Translations under genes and position numbers: made by a program
The notes under the pieces: model-generated
The model's input: only the letters and a program-made list of their open reading frames with translations
What the model was told of the DNA's origin: nothing
Database searches by the model: none
In this document: in pieces, positions 51,385 to 60,113 of the stretch
How the letters are laid out: each line of letters begins with the position of its first letter
Position numbering within the stretch: position 1 is the first letter of the stretch
Source: Variovorax sp. PMC12
GTDB lineage: Bacteria > Pseudomonadota > Gammaproteobacteria > Burkholderiales > Burkholderiaceae_C
Assembly (NCBI RefSeq): GCF_003019815.1
Contig: NZ_CP027773.1
Coordinates: 1,251,001-1,315,000, forward strand
Direction: 5' to 3'
DNA: 64,000 nt

Positions 51385-52731
51385 ATGTCCACCGTCTTCA
51401 ATTTCACCTTCGTGCCCTGGTTCCGCTCGGTCGCGCCCTACATCCACACGCATCGCGGTAAGACTTTCGTGGTCGGGCTGGCGGGTGAGGCGATCGCGGC
51501 GGGCAAGCTGCAGAACATCGCGCAAGACCTGGCGCTGATCCAGAGCATGGGCGTCAAGATCGTGCTGGTGCACGGCTTCCGCCCGCAGGTCAACGAACAG
51601 CTCGCGGCCAAGGGCCACGAGGCAAAGTACTCGCACGGCATCCGCATCACCGACGAAGTGGCGCTCGACTCCGCCCAGGAAGCCGCGGGCCAGTTGCGCT
51701 ACGAGATCGAGGCCGCCTTCAGCCAGGGCCTGCCGAACACGCCGATGGCCGGCTCGACGGTGCGCGTGATCTCCGGCAACTTCATCACCGCGCGCCCCGT
51801 GGGCGTGGTCGACGGCGTCGACTTCAAGCATTCGGGCCTGGTGCGCAAGGTGGACGCGGCGGGCATCCGCCGCACGCTCGACTTCGGCGCGATGGTGCTC
51901 ATGTCGCCCTTCGGCTTCTCGCCGACCGGCGAGGCCTTCAACCTGACGATGGAAGAAGTCGCTACCAGCGTGGCCATCTCGCTGCAGGCCGACAAGCTGA
52001 TCTTCCTGACGGAGATCCCGGGCATCCGCATGGACAGCGAGCTGCCCGAAAGCGAAGACAACCCCATCGACACCGAACTGCCGCTGGACGCCGCCGAAAA
52101 GCTGCTCGCCTCGCTGCCGCCGCCGCAGAAGCCGACGGACACGGCCTTCTACCTGCAGCACTGCGTGAAAGCCTGCAAGGCCGGCGTGGAGCGCAACCAC
52201 ATCCTGCCGTTCGCGCTCGACGGCTCGCTGCTGCTCGAGGTCTACGTGCACGACGGCGTCGGCACCATGGTGATCGACGAGAAGCTCGAAAGCCTGCGCG
52301 AGGCCACGGTGGACGACATCGGCGGCATCCTGCAGCTGATCGAGCCCTTCGAGCGCGACGGCACGCTGGTCAAGCGCGACCGCAACGAGATCGAGCGCGA
52401 CGTGGGCCACTACACGGTGATCGAGCACGACGGCGTGATCTTCGGCTGCGCGGCGCTCTACCCCTACCCCGAGGAGCGCACTGCCGAGATGGCCGCGCTC
52501 ACGGTGTCGCCGCATACGCAGTCGCAAGGCGACGGCGAACGCATCCTCAAGCGCATCGAGCACCGCGCCAAGGCCATGGGCCTGGACAGCATCTTCGTGC
52601 TCACCACGCGCACCATGCACTGGTTCCTCAAGCGCGGCTTCCAGCAGGTCAACCCCGACTGGCTGCCCGAGGCCCGCAAGCGCAAGTACAACTGGGACCG
52701 CAAGAGCCAGGTTCTGGTCAAGAAGATCTGA
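51385..52731 (+). CDS. argA: Amino-acid N-acetyltransferase (first step of arginine synthesis)
   Basis: A 448-residue two-domain enzyme: an amino acid kinase fold (about 1-290; VVGLAGEAI, VLVHGFRPQVN) followed by a GNAT acetyltransferase domain (about 295-448; EMAALTVSPHTQSQGDG). It acetylates glutamate with acetyl-CoA. The start MSTVFNFTFVPWFRSVAPYI at 51385 is the conserved Comamonadaceae N-terminus; an in-frame ATG at 51364 is possible. The kinase-like domain should bind arginine for feedback inhibition. Confidence 0.95.
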   Translation: MSTVFNFTFVPWFRSVAPYIHTHRGKTFVVGLAGEAIAAGKLQNIAQDLALIQSMGVKIVLVHGFRPQVNEQLAAKGHEAKYSHGIRITDEVALDSAQEAAGQLRYEIEAAFSQGLPNTPMAGSTVRVISGNFITARPVGVVDGVDFKHSGLVRKVDAAGIRRTLDFGAMVLMSPFGFSPTGEAFNLTMEEVATSVAISLQADKLIFLTEIPGIRMDSELPESEDNPIDTELPLDAAEKLLASLPPPQKPTDTAFYLQHCVKACKAGVERNHILPFALDGSLLLEVYVHDGVGTMVIDEKLESLREATVDDIGGILQLIEPFERDGTLVKRDRNEIERDVGHYTVIEHDGVIFGCAALYPYPEERTAEMAALTVSPHTQSQGDGERILKRIEHRAKAMGLDSIFVLTTRTMHWFLKRGFQQVNPDWLPEARKRKYNWDRKSQVLVKKI

Positions 52732-52748
52732 CGCGAAGGAGACCCACG

Positions 52749-53387
52749 ATGACGCTCGCCACCGCCCTGCTGTTCGCCATCGTGGCCTTCGCCGCCATCG
52801 CCACGCCCGGCCCCACGGTGCTGCTGGCGCTGAGCAACGGATCGCGGCACGGCGTGCGGCGCGCGCTGCCGGGCATGCTCGGCGCGGTGCTTTCCGACTT
52901 CGTGCTGGTGGGCGCCGTGGCGCTCGGGCTGGGCGCGCTGCTGGCGGCGTCGGAGTTCTGGTTCTCGATGCTGAAGTGGGTCGGCGCGGCGTACCTGGCA
53001 TGGCTGGGCCTGCGCATGCTGCGCTCCAAGGGCGGCTTGCACCTGCCCACGGCCGATGCCGCCGCATCGGTGACGGCGGGCGAAAGCCGCCGGATCTTCT
53101 TCAAGTCCTTCCTGGTGGCGGTAACCAATCCGAAGGGCTACATCTTCTGCTCGGCGCTGTTGCCGCAGTTCATCGATCCTTCGGCTGCGCAGGCACCGCA
53201 GTACCTGATCATTGCGCTGATATTCGCGGGCCTGGACATGGCCGTGATGCTGGCCTATGCCTTCGTCGGCGCCCGCGCGATCCGGCTTCTGACCGTGTCG
53301 GCCACCCGCTGGATCGACCGCGCCTGCGGCGGCATGCTGCTGGCGCTGGCCGGCTCGCTGGCCTTCTACCGGCGCAGCGCGGCCTGA
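52749..53387 (+). CDS. LysE family amino acid exporter
   Basis: A 212-residue inner-membrane protein with six predicted helices. The family signature ATPGPTVLLALSNGSRHGVRRA is at about 21-42 (shown here only in part: ATPGPTVLLAL), and NPKGYIFCSALLPQF at about 125-139 is the second conserved block. It exports an amino acid or homoserine-type compound; the substrate is unknown. It lies 17 bp after argA, so it may share its transcript. Confidence 0.92.
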   Translation: MTLATALLFAIVAFAAIATPGPTVLLALSNGSRHGVRRALPGMLGAVLSDFVLVGAVALGLGALLAASEFWFSMLKWVGAAYLAWLGLRMLRSKGGLHLPTADAAASVTAGESRRIFFKSFLVAVTNPKGYIFCSALLPQFIDPSAAQAPQYLIIALIFAGLDMAVMLAYAFVGARAIRLLTVSATRWIDRACGGMLLALAGSLAFYRRSAA

Positions 53388-53415
53388 GCGCCCCTGCCGC
53401 CCCCCCAATGTTCCC

Positions 53416-53440
53416 GCCTGGCCGGCCCTGCCGGCCAGGC
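53416..53440 (+). terminator. Perfect GC hairpin after the LysE gene
   Basis: GCCTGGCCGG-CCCTG-CCGGCCAGGC, a 10-bp perfect stem with a 5-base loop. The T-rich tract TTTCTTTTT comes only about 12 bases later, so it may be a terminator or a 5'-leader structure of the next gene. Confidence 0.5.
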
Positions 53441-53478
53441 ATGTCTGCGCGTTTCTTTTTAACGGAGGAGAAGAAAGA

Positions 53479-54489
53479 ATGAATCACTGGAACTGGAAAA
53501 CTGCCCTGGGCGCGTCGCTCTTCGCGGCATCGGCACTGCTGGCCGGCTGCGGCGACAAGACGGCACCGGCCGACAGGACAGGCGCGGCCCCGCAGGCCAA
53601 AGCCGCGCCCGCCGACACCGAGCAGCAGCAGATCGAGAAATACAACATCTACGTCGACGTATCGAACAACCTGCGCACCTCGTTCCAGCAGGCGCGCGAG
53701 GAATACATCGCGCAACAGGTGCCGCTGCTGCAGGCCAAGGCGCCGCTGACCAGCCTGCGCATCCAGAACGACATCCTGATCGACCGCTCGGCGAAGAAGC
53801 TCGACACCGCCGCGGCCATCGGCGCCCCGATGCCCGAGATCGATGAATCGGCCAAGGCGTTTTCCGCCGCGCTCAAGGTGCTTTCGCCGCTGAGCCGCGA
53901 TCTCAACAACTATGCCAACTCCAAGGGCTACCTTGCCGACAACGGCGACAAGGCCCGCCAGATGAACACCGACTACCTGGCCGCGCTCACCAGCGTCGCG
54001 AAGGCCGAGGCCGCGTTCGACGACGGCCTGAGCGCCCGCGACCGGGCGCTGACCAAGGAGGCCTTCGAGAAGGCTCCGAAAGACACCGCCGCCTACTACC
54101 GCGCCGGGCTCATCTACCACGGCAAGCTCAACCACGCCGACGCCAATGCGTTGTTCGAATCGCCCAACGACCCCAAGGCGCTGGCTGCCTTCGAGGCTTC
54201 GCTGGCGCTGGTGGCGCAGTCGGCCGAGGGCTGGAGCAGGAAGATGGGCGAGCAGTCGGCCAAGAGCGGCAAGGTCTGCGACGGCGGCATGCTGAAGATC
54301 AACGAGTTCATCGGCCAGTCGCGCTCGATGGCCAAGGACATCAAGGACGGCGTGTTCAAGCGCAAGGAAAGCGGTGCGATGGCCCGGCTGCCGGCGCACA
54401 TGCGCAGTTCCAGCATCGTCAACTCGGCCAACCGCTACAACCAGAACTTCGCCAACATGATCGGCCAGTTCAACCACCCGCTCTGCTGA
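53479..54489 (+). CDS. YiiG-like DUF3829 lipoprotein
   Basis: A 336-residue lipoprotein. The N-terminus ends in the lipobox SALLAGC (Cys24). An Ala-rich linker precedes the DUF3829 region, which starts KYNIYVDVSNNLRTSFQQAR and is mostly helical. The C-terminal YNQNFANMIGQFN is also typical of this family. Function is unknown. The start follows a GGAGGAGAAAG site (53463-53473). Confidence 0.85.
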   Translation: MNHWNWKTALGASLFAASALLAGCGDKTAPADRTGAAPQAKAAPADTEQQQIEKYNIYVDVSNNLRTSFQQAREEYIAQQVPLLQAKAPLTSLRIQNDILIDRSAKKLDTAAAIGAPMPEIDESAKAFSAALKVLSPLSRDLNNYANSKGYLADNGDKARQMNTDYLAALTSVAKAEAAFDDGLSARDRALTKEAFEKAPKDTAAYYRAGLIYHGKLNHADANALFESPNDPKALAAFEASLALVAQSAEGWSRKMGEQSAKSGKVCDGGMLKINEFIGQSRSMAKDIKDGVFKRKESGAMARLPAHMRSSSIVNSANRYNQNFANMIGQFNHPLC

Positions 54490-54498
54490 AGCCCTGCC

Positions 54499-54515
54499 GG
54501 CCGCCATCGGCGGCC
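54499..54515 (+). terminator. Hairpin after the DUF3829 gene
   Basis: GGCCGCC-ATC-GGCGGCC with outer AGCCC/GGGCT pairing. There is no T-run, so termination is uncertain. Confidence 0.35.
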
Positions 54516-54540
54516 CGGGCTGTCGCCGATAATCCGGGCC

Positions 54541-55761
54541 ATGAATCCCTTGCTCTCCAGGTTGCAGCCCTATCCCTTCGAGCGGCTGAAGCAACTGTTC
54601 GCGGGCGTCACGCCCAACCCCGAATTCCCCGCCATCAGCCTGGGAATCGGCGAACCCAAGCACGCCACGCCGGCGTTCATCAAGGAGGCGCTGAGCAACA
54701 GCCTGGGCGCGCTGGCGGCCTACCCGGCCACCGCCGGCGACCTGAAGCTGCGCACCGCCTTCACCGACTGGCTCCAGACACGCTACAGCCTGGCGCTCGA
54801 CCCGGCCACCCAGGTGCTGCCGGTCAACGGCTCGCGCGAGGCGCTGTTCTCGCTGGCCCAGACCGTGATCGACGCCACCGTGTCGCCGCAGCCGGTGGTG
54901 ATCTCGCCCAATCCGTTCTATCAGATCTACGAGGGCGCGGCCCTGCTGTCGGGCGCCGAGCCGTACTACGCGCCGAGCATTCCCGCGCGCAATTTCGCGG
55001 TCGACTGGGACAGCGTGCCCGAAGCGGTCTGGGCACGCACCCAGCTGGTGTTCGTGTGCTCGCCGGGCAACCCGACCGGCGCGGTGATGTCGCTCGACGA
55101 ATGGAAGAAGCTCTTCGCCCTGTCGGACCGCCACGGCTTCGTGATCGCGGCCGACGAGTGCTACAGCGAGATCTACTTCCGCGACGAGCCGCCGCTCAGC
55201 GGCCTGGAGGCCTCGGCGAAGCTGGGCCGGCCCGACTTCAGGAACCTGATCACGCTGACCTCGCTTTCCAAGCGCAGCAACGTGCCCGGCCTGCGCAGCG
55301 GCTTCGTGGCCGGCGACGCGGCCATCATCAAGAAGTTCCTGCTCTACCGCACCTACCACGGCAGCGCCATGAGCGGCACCGTGGCGGCGGCCAGCATCGC
55401 GGCCTGGGGCGACGAGGCCCACGTGGTCGAGAACCGCGCCATGTACCGCGCCAAGTTCGCGGCCGTCACGCCGCTGCTCGAACCGGTGCTCGACGTGCGG
55501 CTGCCCGACGCCAGTTTCTACCTCTGGGCCGGCGTGCCCCAGGTGTGGGCTGGCGACGACGAAGCCTTCGCCCGTGCGCTCTACGCTCAATACAATGTCA
55601 CGGTTCTGCCGGGCAGCTATCTGGCGCGCGACACCAGCCACAGCGCCAACCCCGGCCGGGGCCGCATCCGCATGGCGCTGGTGGCCGAGACGGCCGAGTG
55701 CGTCGAGGCCGCCGAGCGCATCGTTCGCTTCTGCAACGACAACACGGCCGGCCCCCGCTGA
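54541..55761 (+). CDS. dapC: Succinyldiaminopimelate transaminase
   Basis: A 406-residue fold-type I PLP aminotransferase that makes N-succinyl-LL-diaminopimelate on the way to lysine and peptidoglycan. It has SPGNPTG (174-180), ADECYSEIYF (204-213) and the PLP lysine Lys244 in LTSLSKRSNVPGLRSG. The dapC assignment rests on the neighbours: dapD follows by 40 bp and dapE is two genes on. Confidence 0.95.
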   Translation: MNPLLSRLQPYPFERLKQLFAGVTPNPEFPAISLGIGEPKHATPAFIKEALSNSLGALAAYPATAGDLKLRTAFTDWLQTRYSLALDPATQVLPVNGSREALFSLAQTVIDATVSPQPVVISPNPFYQIYEGAALLSGAEPYYAPSIPARNFAVDWDSVPEAVWARTQLVFVCSPGNPTGAVMSLDEWKKLFALSDRHGFVIAADECYSEIYFRDEPPLSGLEASAKLGRPDFRNLITLTSLSKRSNVPGLRSGFVAGDAAIIKKFLLYRTYHGSAMSGTVAAASIAAWGDEAHVVENRAMYRAKFAAVTPLLEPVLDVRLPDASFYLWAGVPQVWAGDDEAFARALYAQYNVTVLPGSYLARDTSHSANPGRGRIRMALVAETAECVEAAERIVRFCNDNTAGPR

Positions 55762-55801
55762 ACCGCGCCCCGGCTCCCATTTTTCACACGAGACCTTCTC
55801 C

Positions 55802-56635
55802 ATGACCCAGCAACTGCAACAAATCATCGACGCCGCGTGGGAAGACCGCGCCAACATCTCGCCCTCCGCCTCGTCGGCCGAAGTGCGCGACGCCGTCGAT
55901 CACGTCATCACCGAACTCAACAACGGCAAGCTGCGCGTGGCCACCCGCGAAGGCGTGGGCCAGTGGACCGTGCACCAGTGGATCAAGAAGGCCGTGCTGC
56001 TGTCGTTCCGCCTGAAGGACAACGAGCAGATCCAGGCCGGCTCGCTCGGCTTCTACGACAAGGTGCCGACCAAGTTCTCGCACCTGTCGGCCAGCGAGCT
56101 GAAGGAATCGGGCGTGCGCATCGTGCCGCCGGCCGTGGCCCGCCGCGGCAGCTACATCGCCAAGGGCGCGATCCTGATGCCCTCGTACGTGAACATCGGC
56201 GCCTACGTGGGCGAGGGCTCCATGGTCGACACCTGGGCCACCGTGGGTTCGTGCGCGCAGGTCGGTGCCAACGTGCACCTGTCGGGCGGCGTGGGCCTGG
56301 GCGGCGTGCTCGAGCCCCTGCAGGCCAACCCGACCATCATCGAGGACAACTGCTTCATCGGCGCGCGCTCCGAAGTGGTCGAAGGCGTGATCGTCGAAGA
56401 GAACTCCGTGCTCGGCATGGGCGTGTACATCGGCCAGAGCACCCCCATCTTCAACCGCGACACCGGCGAAATCTCCTACGGCCGCGTGCCGAGCGGCAGC
56501 GTGGTCATCAGCGGCAACCTGCCCAAGAAGACCAAGTCGGGCCAGGACTACAGCACCTACGCCGCGATCATCGTCAAGACGGTCGACGCGCAGACCCGCT
56601 CCAAGACCAGCCTGAACGATCTGCTGCGAGACTGA
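55802..56635 (+). CDS. dapD: Tetrahydrodipicolinate N-succinyltransferase
   Basis: A 277-residue left-handed beta-helix acyltransferase that succinylates tetrahydrodipicolinate. The hexapeptide repeats run through about 110-240 (VNIGAYVGEGSMVDTWATVG, HLSGGVGLGG, VIVEENSVLGMGVYIG). The start MTQQLQQIIDAAWEDR is the normal DapD N-terminus. It follows dapC and precedes the PilT/PilU-like gene. Confidence 0.98.
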   Translation: MTQQLQQIIDAAWEDRANISPSASSAEVRDAVDHVITELNNGKLRVATREGVGQWTVHQWIKKAVLLSFRLKDNEQIQAGSLGFYDKVPTKFSHLSASELKESGVRIVPPAVARRGSYIAKGAILMPSYVNIGAYVGEGSMVDTWATVGSCAQVGANVHLSGGVGLGGVLEPLQANPTIIEDNCFIGARSEVVEGVIVEENSVLGMGVYIGQSTPIFNRDTGEISYGRVPSGSVVISGNLPKKTKSGQDYSTYAAIIVKTVDAQTRSKTSLNDLLRD

Positions 56636-56699
56636 CCGCTCCCCCGGAGCGAGCGCCTTTCCGCCTGAGAGAACAACAGCACCCCGAGGAGAGAGACCG

Positions 56700-57848
56700 A
56701 TGAACATGATGGAGCGAATCCTTCGCCTGATGGCCGAGCGCAGGGCCTCCGACATCTATCTGTCAGCCCACTCCCCGGTGCTGATCCGCATCAATGGCAA
56801 CTGCGTGCCCATCAACGCGCAGGTGCTGCCGGCCACGGCGCCGCTGGCGCTGCTGTCCGAGGTGGCGCCGCCCGAGCGCATCCAGGAACTGGAGAGCACC
56901 GGCGAACTCAACATGGCGCTGGCCCTCGAGGGCACCGGCAACTACCGCATCAGCGCCATGCGCCAGCGCGGCTCCTATGCGGTGGTGGTGCGCTACATCA
57001 GCCACACCATTCCGCGCTTTGCCGACCTGAACCTGCCCGACATCCTGAAGACGCTCATCATGGAACGCCGCGGGCTGATCCTGATGGTGGGCGCCACGGG
57101 CGCGGGCAAGACCACCACGCTGGCCTCGATGCTGGACTACCGCAACGAGAACGCCAGCGGCCACATCATCACGGTCGAAGAGCCGATCGAGTTCACCTTC
57201 ACCAACAAGAAGTCGGTGGTGAACCAGCGCGACGTGGGCAGCGACACCGCCTCGCTGCATGTCGCGCTGAAGAACGCGCTGCGCCAGGCGCCCGACGTGA
57301 TCCAGATCGGTGAAATCCGCGATCGCGAGACCATGACGGCCGCCATCGCCTACGCGCAGTCGGGCCACCTGTGCGTGGCCACGCTGCACGCCAGCAACAG
57401 CTACCGCGCGCTCAACCGCATCCTGGGCTTCTACCCCGTCGAGGTGCGCGCCACGCTGCTGGGCGACCTGGGCGGCGCGCTGCGCGCCGTGATCTCGCAG
57501 CGCCTGCTGCGCACCCAGGCCGGCAGCCGGGTGCCCGCGGTCGAGGTCATGCTCAACACCGCGCTGGTGGCCGAACTCATCGAAAAAGGCGACTTCTCCG
57601 GCGTCAAGGAAGCCATGGAGAAGTCGATGGCCGAGGGCTCGCAGACCTTCGAGGAAGACATCGCCCGCCTCATCACCGAAGAGCGCGTGACCCGCGAAGA
57701 AGGCCTGGCCCAGGCCGACTCGCCCACCAACCTGCTGTGGCGCCTGCAGAACCGCGCCGCGCCCAAGGCGGCGGCCGACGACCGCAGCCTGACCGACCAG
57801 GTCGACGAACCCACCTTCACGGACATCACGCTCGACGTCCGCTTCTAG
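56700..57848 (+). CDS. PilT/PilU family type IV pilus ATPase
   Basis: A 382-residue secretion ATPase. The N-terminal PAS-like domain (about 1-100) is followed by Walker A GATGAGKTTT (131-140), the Asp box (ITVEEPIEF), Walker B region IQIGEIRDRET, and the His box HLCVATLHASN. The C-terminal tail (EEDIARLITEERVTREEGL) is PilU-like rather than PilT-like. PilT/PilU power pilus retraction, but no other pilus gene is nearby; it lies between dapD (64 bp) and dapE (30 bp). Confidence 0.92.
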   Translation: MNMMERILRLMAERRASDIYLSAHSPVLIRINGNCVPINAQVLPATAPLALLSEVAPPERIQELESTGELNMALALEGTGNYRISAMRQRGSYAVVVRYISHTIPRFADLNLPDILKTLIMERRGLILMVGATGAGKTTTLASMLDYRNENASGHIITVEEPIEFTFTNKKSVVNQRDVGSDTASLHVALKNALRQAPDVIQIGEIRDRETMTAAIAYAQSGHLCVATLHASNSYRALNRILGFYPVEVRATLLGDLGGALRAVISQRLLRTQAGSRVPAVEVMLNTALVAELIEKGDFSGVKEAMEKSMAEGSQTFEEDIARLITEERVTREEGLAQADSPTNLLWRLQNRAAPKAAADDRSLTDQVDEPTFTDITLDVRF

Positions 57849-57878
57849 TTTCCAGCGCCCCTCCCTCCGCCCTTCGAC

Positions 57879-59069
57879 ATGTCCCGCACCCTCCAGCTCG
57901 CCGAACAACTCATCTCGCGTCCCTCGGTCACTCCCGACGACGCGGGCTGCCAGCAGATCCTCGGCGAGCGGCTGGCGCAACTGGGCTTCACGCTGGAGAC
58001 CATCGAGAGCGGCCCGGCGGACTTCCGCGTGACCAATCTGTGGGCCGTGCGCCGCCCGGCCAACGCCGCCGCCGCTACAAAGACGCTGGTGTTCGCCGGC
58101 CACACCGACGTGGTGCCCACCGGCCCCGTCGAGCAATGGACCAGCCACCCGTTCACGCCCACGCACCGCGACGGCAAGCTCTATGGCCGCGGCGCCTGCG
58201 ACATGAAGACCTCGGTGGCCGCATTCGTCACCTCGATCGAAGAATTCCTGCAGGCCGTGCCGCAGCCCCGGCTCACCCTGGCCCTGCTGCTCACCAGCGA
58301 TGAAGAAGGCCCCGGCGTCGACGGCACGGTCGTCGTCTGCAATGCGCTGGCCGCGCGCGGCGAGGTCATCGACTACTGCATCGTCGGCGAGCCCACGGCC
58401 GTGGAGCGCTGCGGCGACATGATCAAGAACGGCCGCCGCGGCACCATGAGCGGCAAGCTCACGGTCAAGGGCGTGCAGGGCCACATCGCCTACCCGCACC
58501 TGGCGAAGAACCCGGTGCACGCCGTGGCGCCCGCGCTGGCAGAGCTGGTGGCCATCAACGCCGCCGGCGGCTGGGACGCCGCGAGCAACCCCTACTTCCA
58601 GCCGACCAGCTGGCAGATCAGCAATTTCCACGCAGGCACCGGTGCGAGCAACGTGATCCCGGGCAGCGCGGTGATCGACTTCAACTTCCGCTTCTCGACC
58701 GAATCCACCCCCGAGTCGCTGCAGCAGCGCGTGCAAGCCGTGCTCGACGCGCACCAGGTCGACTGCACCCTGGCCTGGACCATCGGCGGCCTGCCCTTCC
58801 TGACGACGCCGGGCGAGCTCGTCACGGCCGTGCAGGGCGCCATCCGCGACGAGACCGGCATCGAGACCGAGCTGTCGACCAGCGGCGGCACCAGCGACGC
58901 GCGCTTCATCGCCAAGATCTGCAGGCAGGTGGTCGAACTCGGCCCGGTGAACGCCAGCATCCACAAGATCGACGAGCACATCGACGTGGCCGAGATCGAG
59001 ACGCTGAAGAACATCTACGTGCGCACGCTGAAGCAACTCGATGCTGCGCTTGCCGCCATTGCCGCATGA
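57879..59069 (+). CDS. dapE: Succinyl-diaminopimelate desuccinylase
   Basis: A 396-residue M20 metallohydrolase that releases LL-diaminopimelate. Metal ligands are visible at His75 (FAGHTDVVPTGP), Asp108 (GACDMK) and Glu143 (SDEEGPG), with Glu142 the catalytic base. The dimerisation domain is in the middle and the C-terminal GGTSDARF is present. It overlaps prmB by 4 bases. Confidence 0.97.
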   Translation: MSRTLQLAEQLISRPSVTPDDAGCQQILGERLAQLGFTLETIESGPADFRVTNLWAVRRPANAAAATKTLVFAGHTDVVPTGPVEQWTSHPFTPTHRDGKLYGRGACDMKTSVAAFVTSIEEFLQAVPQPRLTLALLLTSDEEGPGVDGTVVVCNALAARGEVIDYCIVGEPTAVERCGDMIKNGRRGTMSGKLTVKGVQGHIAYPHLAKNPVHAVAPALAELVAINAAGGWDAASNPYFQPTSWQISNFHAGTGASNVIPGSAVIDFNFRFSTESTPESLQQRVQAVLDAHQVDCTLAWTIGGLPFLTTPGELVTAVQGAIRDETGIETELSTSGGTSDARFIAKICRQVVELGPVNASIHKIDEHIDVAEIETLKNIYVRTLKQLDAALAAIAA

Positions 59070-59944
59070 GCACCGTCATCGAGCTCATCGAATCGGGCGC
59101 TAACCAGCTCGAGGCCGCCGGCGTGGCTTTCGGCCACGGCACCGCCAACGCCTTCGACGAAGCCGCCTGGCTGGTGCTGTGGCGGCTGAAGCTGCCGCTG
59201 GACGACATCGATGCCGTGGCCGACAAACCCGTGTCGCCCGCCGACGCCGCCAAGGTGGCCGCGCTGATCGACGAGCGCATCGCCAGCCGCAAGCCCGCCG
59301 CCTACCTCACGAAAGAAGCGTGGCTGCAGGGCGTGCCCTTCTACGTGGACGAGCGCGCCATTGTGCCGCGCAGCTTCATCGCCGAGCTGATTGCCGACGG
59401 CAGCATCGACTACTGGCTGGGCGAGCACACCCGGCGCGTGCTCGACCTGTGCACCGGCAACGGCAGCCTGGCGGTGCTGGCCGCCCTCACCTATCCGGAC
59501 GTGAGCGTGGACGCGGCCGACCTGTCGACCCCGGCGCTGGAGGTGGCGGCCATCAACGTCACCCGCCACCAGCTGGATGCGCGCGTCACGCTGATCGAGT
59601 CGGACGGGCTGAAGAACCTGCCCGGCCCCTACGACCTGGTGCTGTGCAACCCGCCCTACGTCAACAGCGCGAGCATGGCCGCGCTGCCCGCCGAATACCG
59701 CGCCGAGCCCGAACTGGCCCTGGCCGGCGGCGCAGACGGCATGGATTTCGTGCGCCGCCTGTTCGCCGACGCGCCTTCGCGCATGAGCGAGCAGGCGGTG
59801 CTGGTGCTGGAAATCGGCAACGAGCGCGACTACTTCGAGGCGGCGTTTCCGCAGCTGGAGGTGGTGTGGCTCGAAACCTCCGCGGGCGAAGACCAGGTGC
59901 TGCTCGTGACCCGCGCGGCCCTGGCGTCGCTCACCGCGCCATGA
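59066..59944 (+). CDS. prmB: Ribosomal protein L3 N5-glutamine methyltransferase
   Basis: A 292-residue SAM-dependent methyltransferase of the HemK/PrmB group. The SAM-binding motif is VLDLCTGNGSLAVLAA (125-140) and the substrate glutamine motif is NPPY (195-198). The segment YLTKEAWLQGVPFYVDERAIVPR (in part: PFYVDERAIVPRS) distinguishes PrmB from PrmC. Start overlaps the dapE stop (ATGA). Confidence 0.95.
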   Translation: MSTVIELIESGANQLEAAGVAFGHGTANAFDEAAWLVLWRLKLPLDDIDAVADKPVSPADAAKVAALIDERIASRKPAAYLTKEAWLQGVPFYVDERAIVPRSFIAELIADGSIDYWLGEHTRRVLDLCTGNGSLAVLAALTYPDVSVDAADLSTPALEVAAINVTRHQLDARVTLIESDGLKNLPGPYDLVLCNPPYVNSASMAALPAEYRAEPELALAGGADGMDFVRRLFADAPSRMSEQAVLVLEIGNERDYFEAAFPQLEVVWLETSAGEDQVLLVTRAALASLTAP

Positions 59945-60113
59945 GGGCCGGTGCCGGCGTGCGTTAGCTGCGCCAGTCCACGCCCCCTTTCAGCCGCTTT
60001 CTCGCAGCAACTGGCTGCGAATCCCCCTTTACCGGGCGATTCCCCCGCGCCCAAGCCCCTTTTCGACGAGCCGGAGGGGCCGGGCGGGATAATCGCCCCT
60101 ACGGTTCTTTTTC

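Noticed and set aside
48885..51461. 858-codon open frame opposite hrpA
   Set aside because: Antisense to HrpA helicase motifs; low-complexity shadow.
53209..55857. 882-codon minus-strand frame across the DUF3829 and dapC genes
   Set aside because: It spans two recognised genes with signal peptide or PLP motifs on the other strand and has no domain of its own.
56763..59036. 757-codon minus-strand frame across the pilU-like and dapE genes
   Set aside because: Antisense to two genes with complete catalytic motifs.
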